5,219 nucleotides of DNA from DATKLX01 sp035542155 (lineage in GTDB: Bacteria > Chloroflexota > Anaerolineae > Anaerolineales > Anaerolineaceae). A program made the position numbers and the translations under genes. The notes beneath the pieces were generated by a model that saw nothing but the letters and a program-made list of their open reading frames with translations, had not been told where the DNA came from and ran no database searches. The DNA lies in contig DATKLX010000213.1 of the NCBI GenBank assembly GCA_035542155.1, positions 1-5,219 on the forward strand, written 5' to 3'. Positions 5,157 through 5,219 of this stretch are shown in pieces (position 1 is the stretch's first letter; the number at the start of each line of letters is the position of its first letter).

Positions 5157-5219
5157 CTAAGCCACCCCCACTCCGGCGACCATCAAGCCGCTGGTCATCC
5201 CCGGCCAGGTCTTGTAGCC
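5157..5219 (-). CDS. Possible C-terminal end of an upstream gene (partial)
   Basis: Reading leftward from the right edge, one minus-strand frame is open for 20 codons and ends at TAG (5157-5159). Its residues begin GYKTWPGMTSG and end in a Gly/Val/Ala-rich hydrophobic stretch, plausible as the end of a membrane or binding protein. Such a short open stretch in GC-rich DNA is weak evidence, and another minus frame is open for longer (to about 5066). If real, the gene would be co-oriented with the kinase operon. No product can be named. Confidence 0.25.
   Translation of the reverse strand, partial: GYKTWPGMTSGLMVAGVGVA

Overview
The window (about 60% GC, with AT-rich promoter gaps) looks like a chromosomal fragment of a Chloroflexota bacterium, most likely of the Anaerolineae type. 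This is inferred from three things: the regulator that joins a periplasmic-binding-protein fold to a DeoR sensor domain, the seven-helix membrane histidine kinase, and the glycine/proline/threonine-rich lipoprotein. No marker gene is present, so the taxonomic call is tentative. No transposase, integrase, CRISPR array, tRNA or rRNA is visible.

Layout from left to right. (1) Positions 1-1205, plus strand: the 3' part of a sugar-responsive transcriptional regulator, cut by the left edge. It holds the end of a LacI/periplasmic-binding fold, then what looks like a second, incomplete binding-protein lobe, then a complete DeoR C-terminal sensor domain. (2) Positions 1272-2036, minus strand: a secreted lipoprotein with a tandem 18-residue repeat, convergent with the regulator. 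(3) Positions 2037-2264: a divergent promoter region. It holds an 11-bp tandem direct repeat resembling a Pho box, set 10 bp from a TATACT -10 element of the lipoprotein gene, and next to it a perfect 14-bp inverted repeat whose arms are themselves palindromic. (4) Positions 2265-2870, plus strand: a DoxX-family four-helix membrane protein. (5) Positions 2894-2948: a strong hairpin between convergent genes. (6) Positions 2939-5006, minus strand: a two-gene operon, transcribed kinase first, encoding a NarL/FixJ-type two-component system (membrane histidine kinase, then LuxR-type response regulator, 7 nt apart). (7) Positions 5007-5219: the kinase promoter region, a 21-bp imperfect palindrome, and possibly the last 20 codons of another minus-strand gene.

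The genes do not form one obvious pathway. The clear functional unit is the kinase/regulator pair, whose signal and targets are unknown. The lipoprotein and the DoxX protein share a divergent control region and may be co-regulated envelope or stress genes, but this is inference. The most interesting items are the chimeric DeoR/binding-protein regulator, the OmpR/PhoB-style tandem operator, the nested palindrome and the uncharacterised seven-helix sensor module of the kinase. I did not see a convincing new defence system or mobile system.
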